Positions 8,948 through 17,228 of a stretch of 41,428 bases of DNA are shown here, piece by piece; the stretch's first letter is position 1, and each line of letters begins with the position of its first letter. The stretch is from Verrucomicrobiota bacterium (GTDB taxonomy: Bacteria > Verrucomicrobiota > Kiritimatiellia > CAJWTS01), in assembly GCA_027623315.1 (NCBI GenBank), contig JAQBYD010000036.1:1-41428 (forward strand), written 5' to 3'. A program made the translations under genes and the position numbers. The notes beneath the pieces were generated by a model. The model had not been told where the DNA came from and searched no databases. It worked only from the letters and a program-made list of their open reading frames with translations.

Positions 8948-9538
8948 ATGAGGAACCATTTACCAATTATTCTGGCCGTACTGCCCCTGATCACGAGCTG
9001 TGGCGAACATCCCGCGATTCCGGTCAACGATCGCCCGGCAAACTGGGCCCAGCCGGTTGAGCTCGACGGTGCGCCAAATCTCCACAAAGTCACCGGGAAT
9101 CTCTACCGCAGCGCGCAGCCCTCGACCAAGGGCATGCGCAACCTCGAGGCGCTCGGTATTAAGACCGTGATTAACCTGCGCGCAATCCATTCCGATGACG
9201 ACGAACTGGAAGACACCAAGATGCAGGGAGAGCACATTCGCTTCGCCACGTGGCACCCCGAACAGAATGAAGTTGTCCGCTTCCTCAAACTCGTCAATGA
9301 CCCCGAAAAGCAGCCCGTGCTCGTGCATTGCCTGCACGGCGCCGACCGCACCGGAACGATGTGCGCAATCTACCGCGTCGTGGTCGAGGACTGGTCGAAG
9401 GACGATGCGATCCGCGAGATGAAAGAAGGCGACTACAACTTCCACAGCATCTGGAACAACCTGACGCGCTGGATCGAAGAGCTGGATGTAGAAGCCACGC
9501 GCAAGGCAGCCGGGCTCTCCGCGGACACGACCGACTAG
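8948..9538 (+). CDS. Lipoprotein dual-specificity/tyrosine phosphatase
   Basis: A 196-residue protein with a lipoprotein signal peptide (hydrophobic stretch followed by 'LITSCGE', the lipidated Cys at about residue 18) and a cysteine-phosphatase domain. The active-site loop 'VHCLHGADRTGT' fits HCx5R, and the upstream 'GIKTVINLRA' is typical of the dual-specificity fold. It should therefore be anchored outside the cytoplasmic membrane. The start at 8948 is chosen because it places the lipobox at normal distance; a longer in-frame reading to 8858 would precede the signal. It is one of only two plus-strand genes here and has no operon partner. The substrate is unknown: phosphoproteins, phosphoinositides or a phosphorylated envelope sugar are all possible. 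Confidence 0.88.
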   Translation: MRNHLPIILAVLPLITSCGEHPAIPVNDRPANWAQPVELDGAPNLHKVTGNLYRSAQPSTKGMRNLEALGIKTVINLRAIHSDDDELEDTKMQGEHIRFATWHPEQNEVVRFLKLVNDPEKQPVLVHCLHGADRTGTMCAIYRVVVEDWSKDDAIREMKEGDYNFHSIWNNLTRWIEELDVEATRKAAGLSADTTD

Positions 9539-9963
9539 CCGCCCGTTGAAAAAGAGGATCTCCTTCGTCGATCCGGTTCGGTGGGGATCGCGTGACCGCG
9601 TAGTAACGCGGAACGCGACTCGCACGCGGCACCTCGCTCTACCTTTACGTGTGAACCAGGTAGGGCGAGCTGTCCCCAGCGAGCCGACTGTAACGTCGAG
9701 AGTGTTCTTCAACAGACTCCTAGCGCACTTTAATGAAAACTGTGGCCGCACGCAGCGCCTTCATCTTTGCCCTAATCTTTACCATCGTCTTGTCTGCGAA
9801 GATTTGGGTAAAGATTATGGTAAAGAGGAGTCTCGCGCAGAGGCCGGACGCAATTCGGACCAGAGGGACCGCGGATAGCGCGGATGGCGTGAGCCACGTT
9901 GTGGTGATCAGGAAACGCAACATTAATGGTGGCAACGCCACGCACGTGGGCGCGGATTACTGC
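9539..9963. repeat. Repeat-rich spacer between phosphatase and rsmB
   Basis: This 425-nt gene-free stretch separates two convergent genes and is built of repeat modules. One hairpin has arms 9633-9644 and 9658-9669 (CTCGCTCTACCT against AGGTAGGGCGAG, 11 of 12 paired plus one wobble). A second has perfect arms TAATCTTTACC (9773-9783) and GGTAAAGATTA (9807-9817). A degenerate, split copy of the dispersed element seen at 32699 and 41326 appears as GACCGCGGATAGCGCGGATGG at 9867-9887 and GGGCGCGGATTAC at 9950-9962. I find no supported gene. Confidence 0.7.
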
Positions 9964-11253
9964 TTAACGATGTTGAGTCCGCTTACGAAGCGCGGCGGCA
10001 TAGGCGCCGTCGGCGCGGCTGTGCGGTGGAAAAGAACTCGCGGTGTTCTCCAACTCCAGCTCCGGGTGCCGCTTGAGCCAGTCGGTGATGAGTCCTTCAT
10101 TCTCCTCGGGCTCGAGACTGCAGGTGCTGTAGACGAGGAGGCCGCCGGGAGCGAGGAGCGGCACCACCCCTTCGAGCAGCTTGAACTGGAGTTTGAGCAC
10201 CTCTTGTAGCCGTTCCGGAGAGAAGCGCCAACGTGCGTCAGGACGGCGGCGCAGCACACCCGTGTTGCTGCACGGCACATCGAGCAGGATCTTGTCGAAG
10301 GTCTGTCCCTTGAACGATTCGTGCCGGCCAAGTCGCGTCGCGTCAGCGGTGATGACGTCCAACTGGGCGCGCTTGAGACGCGCTCCATTCTGGCTCAGAC
10401 GCGCGCAACGCGCCTGGTCTGCATCCACGGCAACGACGCGGCCGTTCGCGCCGACACGTCGCGCCATTTCGAGCGCCTTGCCGCCCGGCGCCGCGCACGC
10501 ATCGAGTATGGTCTCGCCCGCACGCGGATCGAGCAGATCCACGCTTAAGGTCGTGGCCGGATCCTGCACCACGAACTGCCCCTCGTCATATCCCGGGCAG
10601 TCGACGACGCGCAAGCCGCGCGGCAGGACCAGGAACTGCTCCGGGCGAAAGGGATGCGGCTCGGCCGGCGTACCGTTCAACTCGAGCTCCTTGAGAAACT
10701 CTGTCAGGGATGTCTGATCGAGGTCGACGCGAATCACGGTCGCGGCTGGATGGTTGTTCCACTCGCAGAGGGCTTCGGTATCGTCCGCGCCGTATCTTCG
10801 CGTCCAGCGCGTCAGGAGCCCGTCCGGATGCGAGAGGCGAACGCCGACGGATTGCGTGGCCAATGCGGCGCGAAGGTCGTCGCGCTCACGGCCAGTGCGC
10901 CGCAATACCGCGTTGATCATGCCCGTGACCGGTCGCGGAAGGGCTCGCTTGGCGGCGATCATCACCTCGTTGACCACGGCGTAGTCAGCGTCCGTTCGCA
11001 TGTACAGTAACTCGTAGAGCCCAACCAGGAGGAACGATGCCGGCACGTCATCGGGCGGGCGATTCGTGAGGTGGTCCATCACCCAGGCAAGCGTGCGTCG
11101 CATGCGGGCCACGCCATACACGAGTTCCATCACGACGGCGCGGTCTTCCTGCACGTCGTCGAGGAGGACATCCGGGAAATGGCCCTCCGTCAACCAGCGC
11201 TGCACAATATGGGCCGCTACGGCGCGCGGGCTCTTTGACGATGGTGGTGGCAT
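9964..11253 (-). CDS. rsmB: 16S rRNA m5C967 methyltransferase RsmB
   Basis: A 429-residue RsmB/Sun-type enzyme that makes 5-methylcytosine in 16S rRNA using S-adenosylmethionine. An N-terminal NusB-like RNA-binding domain (residues ~10-140) is followed by the methyltransferase domain. The latter has the SAM loop 'DACAAPGGKA', motif IV 'DVPCSNTGVLRRRPDARW' and motif VI 'YSTCSLEPEEN', so both Cys residues (PCS and TCS) are intact. The ATG at 11253 is chosen because AGGA lies eight nt upstream and longer readings run into the preceding ABC gene. It is 38 nt downstream of that gene and could be co-transcribed with it. Confidence 0.93.
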   Translation of the reverse strand: MPPPSSKSPRAVAAHIVQRWLTEGHFPDVLLDDVQEDRAVVMELVYGVARMRRTLAWVMDHLTNRPPDDVPASFLLVGLYELLYMRTDADYAVVNEVMIAAKRALPRPVTGMINAVLRRTGRERDDLRAALATQSVGVRLSHPDGLLTRWTRRYGADDTEALCEWNNHPAATVIRVDLDQTSLTEFLKELELNGTPAEPHPFRPEQFLVLPRGLRVVDCPGYDEGQFVVQDPATTLSVDLLDPRAGETILDACAAPGGKALEMARRVGANGRVVAVDADQARCARLSQNGARLKRAQLDVITADATRLGRHESFKGQTFDKILLDVPCSNTGVLRRRPDARWRFSPERLQEVLKLQFKLLEGVVPLLAPGGLLVYSTCSLEPEENEGLITDWLKRHPELELENTASSFPPHSRADGAYAAALRKRTQHR

Positions 11254-11291
11254 AGATGGTTTCCTGAGCGCGACAAGGTAGCAGCAGCGGG

Positions 11292-12245
11292 TTAATCCAC
11301 CAACGGGAAATGGCAGGCGGCGGACCTCGCCGCGTAACGGGAGCTCAGTTCGGGCATTTCGCTCCGACAAACAGCGTCGGCGCGCGGGCAACGAGGATGA
11401 AAGCGGCAACCGGACGGAAACGAGGCCGGGTGCGGAACATTTCCGTCGATCGGCCTCACCGTGCGGTCGCCGTGGACCGCAGGCACAGCGTCAAGCAGTC
11501 CGCGCGTATACGGATGAGACGGCGCGGTGAGGATCTCCTCAACGGATCCAGACTCCACGATACGACCCGCGTACATCACGTGCACGATCTCGGCGGCGCG
11601 CGCGACGATGCCCAGATTGTGCGTAATCAACAACACTCCCATGGCGTACTTCTTCTGCAGATCGACAAGCAGATCGATGATCTGGGCCTCAATCGTGACG
11701 TCCAAAGCCGTGGTCGGCTCATCGGCAACGAGTAGCTTCGGCCGGCATGCGAGCGCCATCGCGATCATGGCGCGCTGTTGCATTCCGCCGCTAAGCTCGT
11801 GCGGATAGGCACTCGCCGTGCGCGCCGGATCGTGGATGCCGACATCGCTCAGTAGTCGCTCGACCTCCGCCGTGGCATCCGTACCCGGCTGGTGGAGCTC
11901 CACCGCCTCACGGACCTGCGGGCCCACACGAAGCACGGGATTCAGGGATGCCCCGGGCTCCTGGAAGACATAAGCGATGCCACCGCCGCGAAGCCGGCGC
12001 AACTCCGCGCCCTTCATCGTTAGAACGTCTTTCCCGTCGAACTCAATCGATCCCCCGGCGAAAAAGGCCGGAGGCTCGGGAAGAAGCCGGCAAAGTGAGA
12101 GTGCGGTGACGCTCTTACCGCAGCCACTCTCGCCAACCAAGGCAACCAGCTGCCCCTTGGCAACCGTGAGGCTGATGCCGTCCACAGCTCGAATGGGACG
12201 TTCATGGCTTCCGAAGTACGTGCGTAATTCTCGTATCGCTAACAT
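11292..12245 (-). CDS. Oligopeptide/dipeptide-type ABC transporter ATPase (OppD/DppD-like)
   Basis: A 317-residue ATPase of the OppD/DppD family that powers peptide or nickel import. Walker A GESGCGKS, signature 'ELSGGMQQRAMIAMAL', Walker B 'LLVADEPTTALDV' and the H-loop 'LITHNLG' are all intact. The C-terminal oligopeptide-transporter extension with its Cys cluster ('SGCRFHPRCPRADAVC ... C') is present, and in relatives this binds an iron-sulfur cluster. The ATG at 12245 fits the family start 'MLAIREL'; a TTG at 12260 is the alternative. No permease, binding protein or OppF partner is adjacent, so it must work with subunits encoded elsewhere. Confidence 0.9.
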   Translation of the reverse strand: MLAIRELRTYFGSHERPIRAVDGISLTVAKGQLVALVGESGCGKSVTALSLCRLLPEPPAFFAGGSIEFDGKDVLTMKGAELRRLRGGGIAYVFQEPGASLNPVLRVGPQVREAVELHQPGTDATAEVERLLSDVGIHDPARTASAYPHELSGGMQQRAMIAMALACRPKLLVADEPTTALDVTIEAQIIDLLVDLQKKYAMGVLLITHNLGIVARAAEIVHVMYAGRIVESGSVEEILTAPSHPYTRGLLDAVPAVHGDRTVRPIDGNVPHPASFPSGCRFHPRCPRADAVCRSEMPELSSRYAARSAACHFPLVD

Positions 12246-12376
12246 TTTCGGTCTCGCCAAACAGGGCAGTTCATACGCAAACCTGACCAGATTTCTCGCA
12301 GGATTGCGAGATCTCAGGCCTCTTGTGCGGCCGATGGATCGTGCTTGTTCCAGATAATTCGTCGTTTTTGATTGTT

Positions 12377-12392
12377 TGGCATCCGCTCTGCC
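12377..12392 (+). promoter_or_regulatory. Possible sigma-54 (-24/-12) promoter before pilin-like gene
   Basis: TGGCATCCGCTCTGCC has the invariant GG at 12378-12379 and GC at 12390-12391 separated by ten bases, as in sigma-54 promoters. The -12 half is TGC rather than TTGC. Transcription would begin near 12403, about 27 nt before the pilin-like ATG. Type IV pilin genes are often sigma-54 dependent, which fits. The match is short, so chance is possible. Confidence 0.35.
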
Positions 12393-12429
12393 ATGCTAAA
12401 ACATTAGCATTGGAAGACAAGGATGGGTC

Positions 12430-12654
12430 ATGCACAGAATGCACACACGAAAATCAGGGTTTACGGTGCTCGAAATCATGGCGGTAGTGGCCATAATCGG
12501 CCTGCTCTCGGCCTTAGCCATGCCGGCATTTATACAGTCGCGGCGAAAGGTGCAGAACACCCGCTTCATCAACGACCTGCGCGTGGCGTCGGCCGCTTTC
12601 GAGCAACGCGCGATCGCCACGGGAGTGTTTCCTCGGACGGCTTTATATTCCTGA
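12430..12654 (+). pseudogene. Truncated type IV pilin/pseudopilin-like gene
   Basis: This 74-residue reading frame starts at an ATG with AAGGA seven nt upstream. It has the classic prepilin N-terminus: a short basic leader, the cleavage site 'KSG^FTVLEIMAVVAIIG' with Glu at mature position +5, a hydrophobic helix, then 'MPAFIQSRRKVQNTRFINDLRVASAAFEQ', which is typical of PVC pseudopilins. Relatives continue with a globular head for about another 80-100 residues, but here the frame stops after 'GVFPRTALYS', and only 39 nt remain before the end of the convergent xseB. The head domain is therefore deleted. It is either a decayed gene or an unusually short helix-only pseudopilin. Confidence 0.6.
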
Positions 12655-12693
12655 CCGGGATGTGATCTGAAAGTCCCCCATACCCATTCAATC

Positions 12694-12978
12694 CTAAAAC
12701 AAGTCTTCCTCCTCGTCCTCATCAGCTTCGCCCTCGAAGGGCTCGGTGGTCAGCTTGCCGCTCTTCTCGACGAGCATTTCGATCTTCTTCTCCACCTCGT
12801 TCAATTTACCGCCGCATGATTTGACGAGGGTTTGCCCCTCTTCAAAGTGCGCCATCAGCTTTTCCAGGCCGAGGTCGCCGCTCTCCATTTCTTCGACGAT
12901 CTTCTCAAGCCGCTCGAGTGATTTCTCGAAGCTTTGCGGCTTTGCGGAATCCTGCTCAGTCTTTTTCTTCGCCGTCAT
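12694..12978 (-). CDS. xseB: Exodeoxyribonuclease VII small subunit
   Basis: A 94-residue XseB, the small helical subunit of exonuclease VII, which degrades single-stranded DNA with XseA. The core 'FEKSLERLEKIVEEMESGDLGLEKLMAHFEEGQTLVKSC' pattern is typical. A Lys-rich head and an acidic tail (EGEADEDEEEDLF) extend it slightly beyond the common 70-80 residues. The ATG at 12978 lies inside the end of xseA (23-nt overlap), implying coupled translation. Confidence 0.93.
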   Translation of the reverse strand: MTAKKKTEQDSAKPQSFEKSLERLEKIVEEMESGDLGLEKLMAHFEEGQTLVKSCGGKLNEVEKKIEMLVEKSGKLTTEPFEGEADEDEEEDLF

Positions 12979-14245
12979 ATCCTTCCAGCACCTCCGATTC
13001 AATCGTCCCGCGCGCAACACGGGTCACCATCCTTTGGCCACGCTTCACCTTACGCCCGTCCCGAATAATCTCACCCCTGGCGTCCTGCGTCACGCTATAC
13101 CCGCGCTGTAACACCTCCAACGGATTCATCGCCTTGAGTTGCAGAGCTAGGCGTTTCACGTCCTGCGATGCGGACCGTTGGGCCGTTCGAATCGCGTGCC
13201 CGGCGCGCAGCGTTGCGTCATCGATTCGTTGCTGAGCCTCTCGAACCCGGCCCTCGCAGTGGTGCGCCATGCGCATGCGATGCCCATCGATCCGCTGCCG
13301 GTACTGCGCCACGAGGCGCTGCGGCTCTCGAAAAACGTAACTCCCCGCGGCGGCCCGGAGACGGCCGCGCGCGTCAAGCAGGCTTTCGCGCAGGCACATC
13401 GCAAGCCTGCGCGAAATCTGTTGCAGGCCCTGTTCGATCGCGTCCTTCCGATCCACGACGATTTCGGCGGCGGCCGATGGTGTCGGCGCGCGCACGTCCG
13501 CCACCAGATCGCTAATCGTGAAATCGATCTCGTGCCCGACTGCGGAAATCACCGGAACATCCGACCGGGCGATCGCCCGCGCTACGGGTTCCTCGTTGAA
13601 CGCCCACAGATCTTCGAGACTGCCGCCGCCACGGCCGACGATCATAACGTCAATGCCCCCAAGACGGTTCAGCGCGTCAATCGCCGCCGCTACCTCTTCG
13701 GCGGCGCCTTCCCCCTGCACCTTGACCGGCGCCACCACGACCTGAAGATTTGGAAACCGTCGACTGATGACCTTCAGGATGTCGCGAATTGCTGCGCCCG
13801 TCGGGGACGTGACGACGCCGATCCGGCGTGGAAGCGCCGGAAGTGCCTTCTTTCTCGCATCATCAAAGAGCCCTTCCTTAAAGAGCTTCTGCTTGAGCTT
13901 CTCGAAGGCCGCCTTGAGGGCCCCCTCGCCACCTTCCTCCATGTGCCGCACGACGAGCTGGTACTGCCCGCTGCGCTCGTAGACGCTAACCTGTCCATGC
14001 GCCTCGACTTGCACACCGTCGGCCGGGGTAAATTTCAGTGAATACTGGTCGCCGCGGAACATGACGGCACTGATCTGTGCCGACTCGTCCTTGATCGTGA
14101 AGTAGATGTGGCCGGAAGAGGGGCGCCGAACGTTCGAGATCTCGCCCTCGATCCAGACCATCCCGACGTCCCGCTCAAGGGTCCGCTTGATCAGGCGGGT
14201 CAGTTCGCCGACGCCGAATATCTTTCGCTCTTCGGATGCGCCCAT
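12956..14245 (-). CDS. xseA: Exodeoxyribonuclease VII large subunit
   Basis: A 429-residue XseA, the catalytic subunit of exonuclease VII. The N-terminal OB domain ('VWIEGEISNVRRPSSGHIYFTIKDE' type) binds single-stranded DNA. The catalytic domain carries 'RIGVVTSPTGAAIRDIL', 'IVGRGGGSLEDLWAFNEE' and 'PVISAVGHEIDFTISDLVAD', followed by a long coiled coil. The ATG at 14245 is chosen; it lies 4 nt after ymdB and has GGGA upstream. The alternative TTG at 14263 would overlap ymdB. Confidence 0.96.
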   Translation of the reverse strand: MGASEERKIFGVGELTRLIKRTLERDVGMVWIEGEISNVRRPSSGHIYFTIKDESAQISAVMFRGDQYSLKFTPADGVQVEAHGQVSVYERSGQYQLVVRHMEEGGEGALKAAFEKLKQKLFKEGLFDDARKKALPALPRRIGVVTSPTGAAIRDILKVISRRFPNLQVVVAPVKVQGEGAAEEVAAAIDALNRLGGIDVMIVGRGGGSLEDLWAFNEEPVARAIARSDVPVISAVGHEIDFTISDLVADVRAPTPSAAAEIVVDRKDAIEQGLQQISRRLAMCLRESLLDARGRLRAAAGSYVFREPQRLVAQYRQRIDGHRMRMAHHCEGRVREAQQRIDDATLRAGHAIRTAQRSASQDVKRLALQLKAMNPLEVLQRGYSVTQDARGEIIRDGRKVKRGQRMVTRVARGTIESEVLEGYDGEEKD

Positions 14246-14249
14246 GGTC

Positions 14250-15035
14250 CTAGTCCCGGCCAATCCGTTCGCGGACCCGCTTGATGCTGGATGCGCGGCC
14301 GGTGGTCTCGTCGATCTTCACAAGCACCCCCTCGAGGGCCACGTCGTCTTCCGCCACGTTGAAGCGCTGCGGCATTCCGGTCAGGAATCTCTCGACGACC
14401 GGCTTCCATTCCCGGCCAATCACCGAGTCTTTGGCGCCGGTCATACCCACGTCGGTGATATAGGCCGTCCCCCCGGGGAGAATAGTTTCATCCGAGGTCT
14501 GCACGTGGGTATGCGTCCCGGTGACCGAGGTCACACGCCCGTCGAGATAACGCCCCATGGCAATCTTCTCCGACGTCGCTTCGGCGTGCATGTCCACCAG
14601 GGTAACGCGGCTGAGGTTCTTCTTGTCGAGGAGTTGGTCGACGGTGCGGAAGGGACAGTCGGCGGAGTCCATGAAGACCCGTCCGATCAGGTTGATCACC
14701 GTGATGTTTCCCTTCTCGGTGGGCACCGTTACGATCCCCTTTCCGGGACAGTCCGGCGCGAAGTTTGCAGGACGAATCAGGCGCGGCTCGGAATCGATCT
14801 CGCCCACGATCTGCTTCTGCCGCCACGTATGATCGCCCAACGTAATCACGTCCGCGCCCGCAGCGAGCAGTTCCGTAGCCAATGCCAGCGTGATGCCGCT
14901 GCCACCCGCCGCGTTCTCGCCGTTGACGATGATGACGTCGGCCTTGCCTTTGTGCTTATAGCGCGTCGCGACGTTCCCGAAGGCGCGCCTTCCGGGCGCC
15001 CCGACGATGTCGCCAACTATGAGAACGCTGAGCAT
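14250..15035 (-). CDS. ymdB: YmdB-family metallophosphoesterase
   Basis: A 261-residue protein of the TIGR00282/YmdB family, a di-metal phosphodiesterase reported to act on 2',3'-cyclic nucleotides and cAMP in Bacillus. The N-terminal metal ligands 'VGDIVGAPGRR', then 'NGENAAGGSGIT' and 'LGDHTW', and the His pair in 'TSVTGTHTHVQTSDE' are all visible. It starts 7 nt after rny; the rny-ymdB pairing is widespread and points to a role in RNA turnover. Confidence 0.93.
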   Translation of the reverse strand: MLSVLIVGDIVGAPGRRAFGNVATRYKHKGKADVIIVNGENAAGGSGITLALATELLAAGADVITLGDHTWRQKQIVGEIDSEPRLIRPANFAPDCPGKGIVTVPTEKGNITVINLIGRVFMDSADCPFRTVDQLLDKKNLSRVTLVDMHAEATSEKIAMGRYLDGRVTSVTGTHTHVQTSDETILPGGTAYITDVGMTGAKDSVIGREWKPVVERFLTGMPQRFNVAEDDVALEGVLVKIDETTGRASSIKRVRERIGRD

Positions 15036-15042
15036 TCTTCAC

Positions 15043-16599
15043 CTAGCGCGCGTACTCGACGCTGCGCGTCTCGCGGATCACGATCACTCGCACCTGCCCC
15101 GGATATTGAACATCCGACTCGATCTTGCTGCTGATCTCGCGGGCGAGCAATATCGCACGGTCGTCATCCAGTTCCTCCGGCTTCACGATCACGCGCAGTT
15201 CGCGACCGGCATAGATGGCATACGACGTCTGCACGCCGTCGAACGCATTCGCTATACTCTCCAACTGCTCCAGGCGCTTGATATAGGCCTGTGTCGTCTC
15301 CGCGCGCGCTCCGGGACGAGCCCCCGAGATTGCATCCGCCGTGGACGCAAGCACGGAGTAGAGGCTCTGCGAATCGACCTCGTTGTGATGTGCGGCGACG
15401 CCGTTCGCCACCAGTTCAGGCTCACCATGCCGTGTCAAGAGGTCTCCGCCAACGATGGCGTGCGGCCCGTCGACCTCGTGCGTCATGGCCTTGCCGATGT
15501 CATGGAACAATCCCACACGCCGGGCCACAAGTGGATCGAGCCCCAGTTCCGAGGCCATCGTCGCCATGATGTGCGCGACTTCCACAGAGTGGTCGAGAAT
15601 GTTCTGCGCGTAGCTGCTCCGGAATTTCAGCCGGCCCAGCACCTTGATCACTTCGGAATCTACGCCGTGCACACCGGCCGCGTGCGCGGCGTCTTCGCCC
15701 GCCCTGCGGATGACGTCATCCATCTCCTTTCGAACCCTATCCACCATCTCCTCGATGCTCCCAGGATGAATACGCCCGTCGGCAATCAGACGCTCCAGCG
15801 ATTGTTTCGCAATCTCCCGGCGAACCGGATCGTAGGCGGAGATAACCACGGCCTCGGGGGTGTCATCCACGAGGATCGTCGCCCCCGTGGCCGCCTCGAG
15901 CGCGCGGATATTACGGCCATTCTTGCCGATGATCCTCCCCTTCATTTCGTCGTTGGGGAGCGCCACATTGCTGCTCATGATCTCGTTGACGTGAGCCGCA
16001 ACGTAACGCTGGACGGCTGTCGCGACGACTTTCTGCGCGTCCTTCTCGGACGTTTCGCGCGCCTCAGCGTAGCGGCGGCGGACGAGCCCGCCCATTTCGG
16101 CATCCAACTGCGAGTCGAGCAGCGCCAGGAGTTCCCGCTTGGCCTCCTCGCGCGTCAGGTTCGCGGCATGCTGAAGGCGCTTGCTGTAGTCCACCTTGAG
16201 CAAGTCCAGCTCCGCGCTGCGTTTATCAAACGCGCCCAGCTTGTCGTCGAAAGCCTGCAGCTTTTCTTCGAGCGTGCGCTCCTTCTTGTCGATCATGGCA
16301 ACTTTTCGCTCGAGATTCGTTTCGCGCTGCAGGATTCTCTCGTCGAGATCCTTCAACTCCTGGCGGCGGTCCGTCAGGGTCTGTTCGAACTCCTGGCGTG
16401 CATTGAGGACTTCGGTCCGGGCCTGGACTTCCGCTCCTTTGACCATGGCTTCGGCGTCGCGCTTGGCTTCTCTCAGCAGACCGCGAGCCAGGCTCTTAAT
16501 GCCAAGCGCGCTGTAGGTCGACTGCAAGGCCTGCACGAGGTATCCGAAAGCAAAGCAGGCGATGCCCACTACGGTGGATACTACGAGAATCGCGTTCAT
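15043..16599 (-). CDS. rny: Ribonuclease Y
   Basis: A 518-residue RNase Y, a membrane-anchored endoribonuclease that starts mRNA decay. One N-terminal transmembrane helix (residues ~3-25) is followed by a long charged coiled coil (to ~200), a KH RNA-binding domain ('GRIIGKNGRNIRALEAATG'), and an HD domain with 'VGLFHDIGKAMTHEVDGPHA' and the downstream 'VAAHHNEVD'. The ATG has a near-perfect AAGGAGG six nt upstream and overlaps the stop of the preceding 5-FCL gene (ATGA). Confidence 0.97.
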   Translation of the reverse strand: MNAILVVSTVVGIACFAFGYLVQALQSTYSALGIKSLARGLLREAKRDAEAMVKGAEVQARTEVLNARQEFEQTLTDRRQELKDLDERILQRETNLERKVAMIDKKERTLEEKLQAFDDKLGAFDKRSAELDLLKVDYSKRLQHAANLTREEAKRELLALLDSQLDAEMGGLVRRRYAEARETSEKDAQKVVATAVQRYVAAHVNEIMSSNVALPNDEMKGRIIGKNGRNIRALEAATGATILVDDTPEAVVISAYDPVRREIAKQSLERLIADGRIHPGSIEEMVDRVRKEMDDVIRRAGEDAAHAAGVHGVDSEVIKVLGRLKFRSSYAQNILDHSVEVAHIMATMASELGLDPLVARRVGLFHDIGKAMTHEVDGPHAIVGGDLLTRHGEPELVANGVAAHHNEVDSQSLYSVLASTADAISGARPGARAETTQAYIKRLEQLESIANAFDGVQTSYAIYAGRELRVIVKPEELDDDRAILLAREISSKIESDVQYPGQVRVIVIRETRSVEYAR

Positions 16600-17228
16600 T
16601 GGTTTCCTCCTTCGTAAGAGATCTCTCGGTCATGAACACAGCGGATCACTCCACCGACTTCCGTGCCGTCGGCGGGCGGGGTACTCACTATAAAATCAAG
16701 ACGAACGTCCGATTCATGCATCGGCACGTCCTCGACGATTTGAAAATCAAAACCGAGTCCGGTCGTGGCGCCGATCGAATCGGCGTACCGCTTGAGCAAC
16801 CGATCGATATACCCCTTACCGTGCCCCAATCGGGCTCCGGTCGTATCGAAGGCCACACCCGGCACGATGGCGAGGTCGATGAACTCCCCGTCAATCCACT
16901 CTGGGGATACGGGCTCTGGAACCTGGAACGGCCCGCGTGCGATCGGCGTGTCGACCTCGATGCCGCAGAAGCGGTAGGCTTTCGACTCGCGATCGAAGGC
17001 TGGAACCCGCACACGTTTCCCCGTCGCATGCGCGGCTTCAATGATGCGGGAGGTCTGAACTTCATCAGGCAAGGCGATATAGCAGGCCACCGAGCGGGCG
17101 CTCTCGAACTCGGCCCATTCGATCACGGCGCTCTGCACACGATCGCTTTCGCGCGTGATCCAATCGGGGGCCAGAACGGATCGTCGCTGACTCATGCGCG
17201 CGCGAATCGACGCTTTGGTCTCACTCAT
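16596..17228 (-). CDS. 5-formyltetrahydrofolate cyclo-ligase
   Basis: A 210-residue member of the 5-FCL/MTHFS family, which converts 5-formyl-THF to 5,10-methenyl-THF using ATP. The N-terminal 'SIRARMSQRRSVL' phosphate-binding region, 'ACYIALPDEVQT', and the C-terminal 'ARLGHGKGYIDRLLKRY' (family pattern GxGxGYYDR, here with Ile for the second Tyr) are present. It begins 8 nt inside the end of rarA and ends overlapping rny. A longer reading upstream is a shadow of rarA and is not supported. Confidence 0.92.
   Translation of the reverse strand: MSETKASIRARMSQRRSVLAPDWITRESDRVQSAVIEWAEFESARSVACYIALPDEVQTSRIIEAAHATGKRVRVPAFDRESKAYRFCGIEVDTPIARGPFQVPEPVSPEWIDGEFIDLAIVPGVAFDTTGARLGHGKGYIDRLLKRYADSIGATTGLGFDFQIVEDVPMHESDVRLDFIVSTPPADGTEVGGVIRCVHDREISYEGGNQ

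Noticed and set aside
15007..16617. 536-codon plus-strand open frame
   Set aside because: It lies exactly antisense to rny, whose protein is unmistakable. The frame is open only because of GC-rich third positions, and its translation resembles no family.
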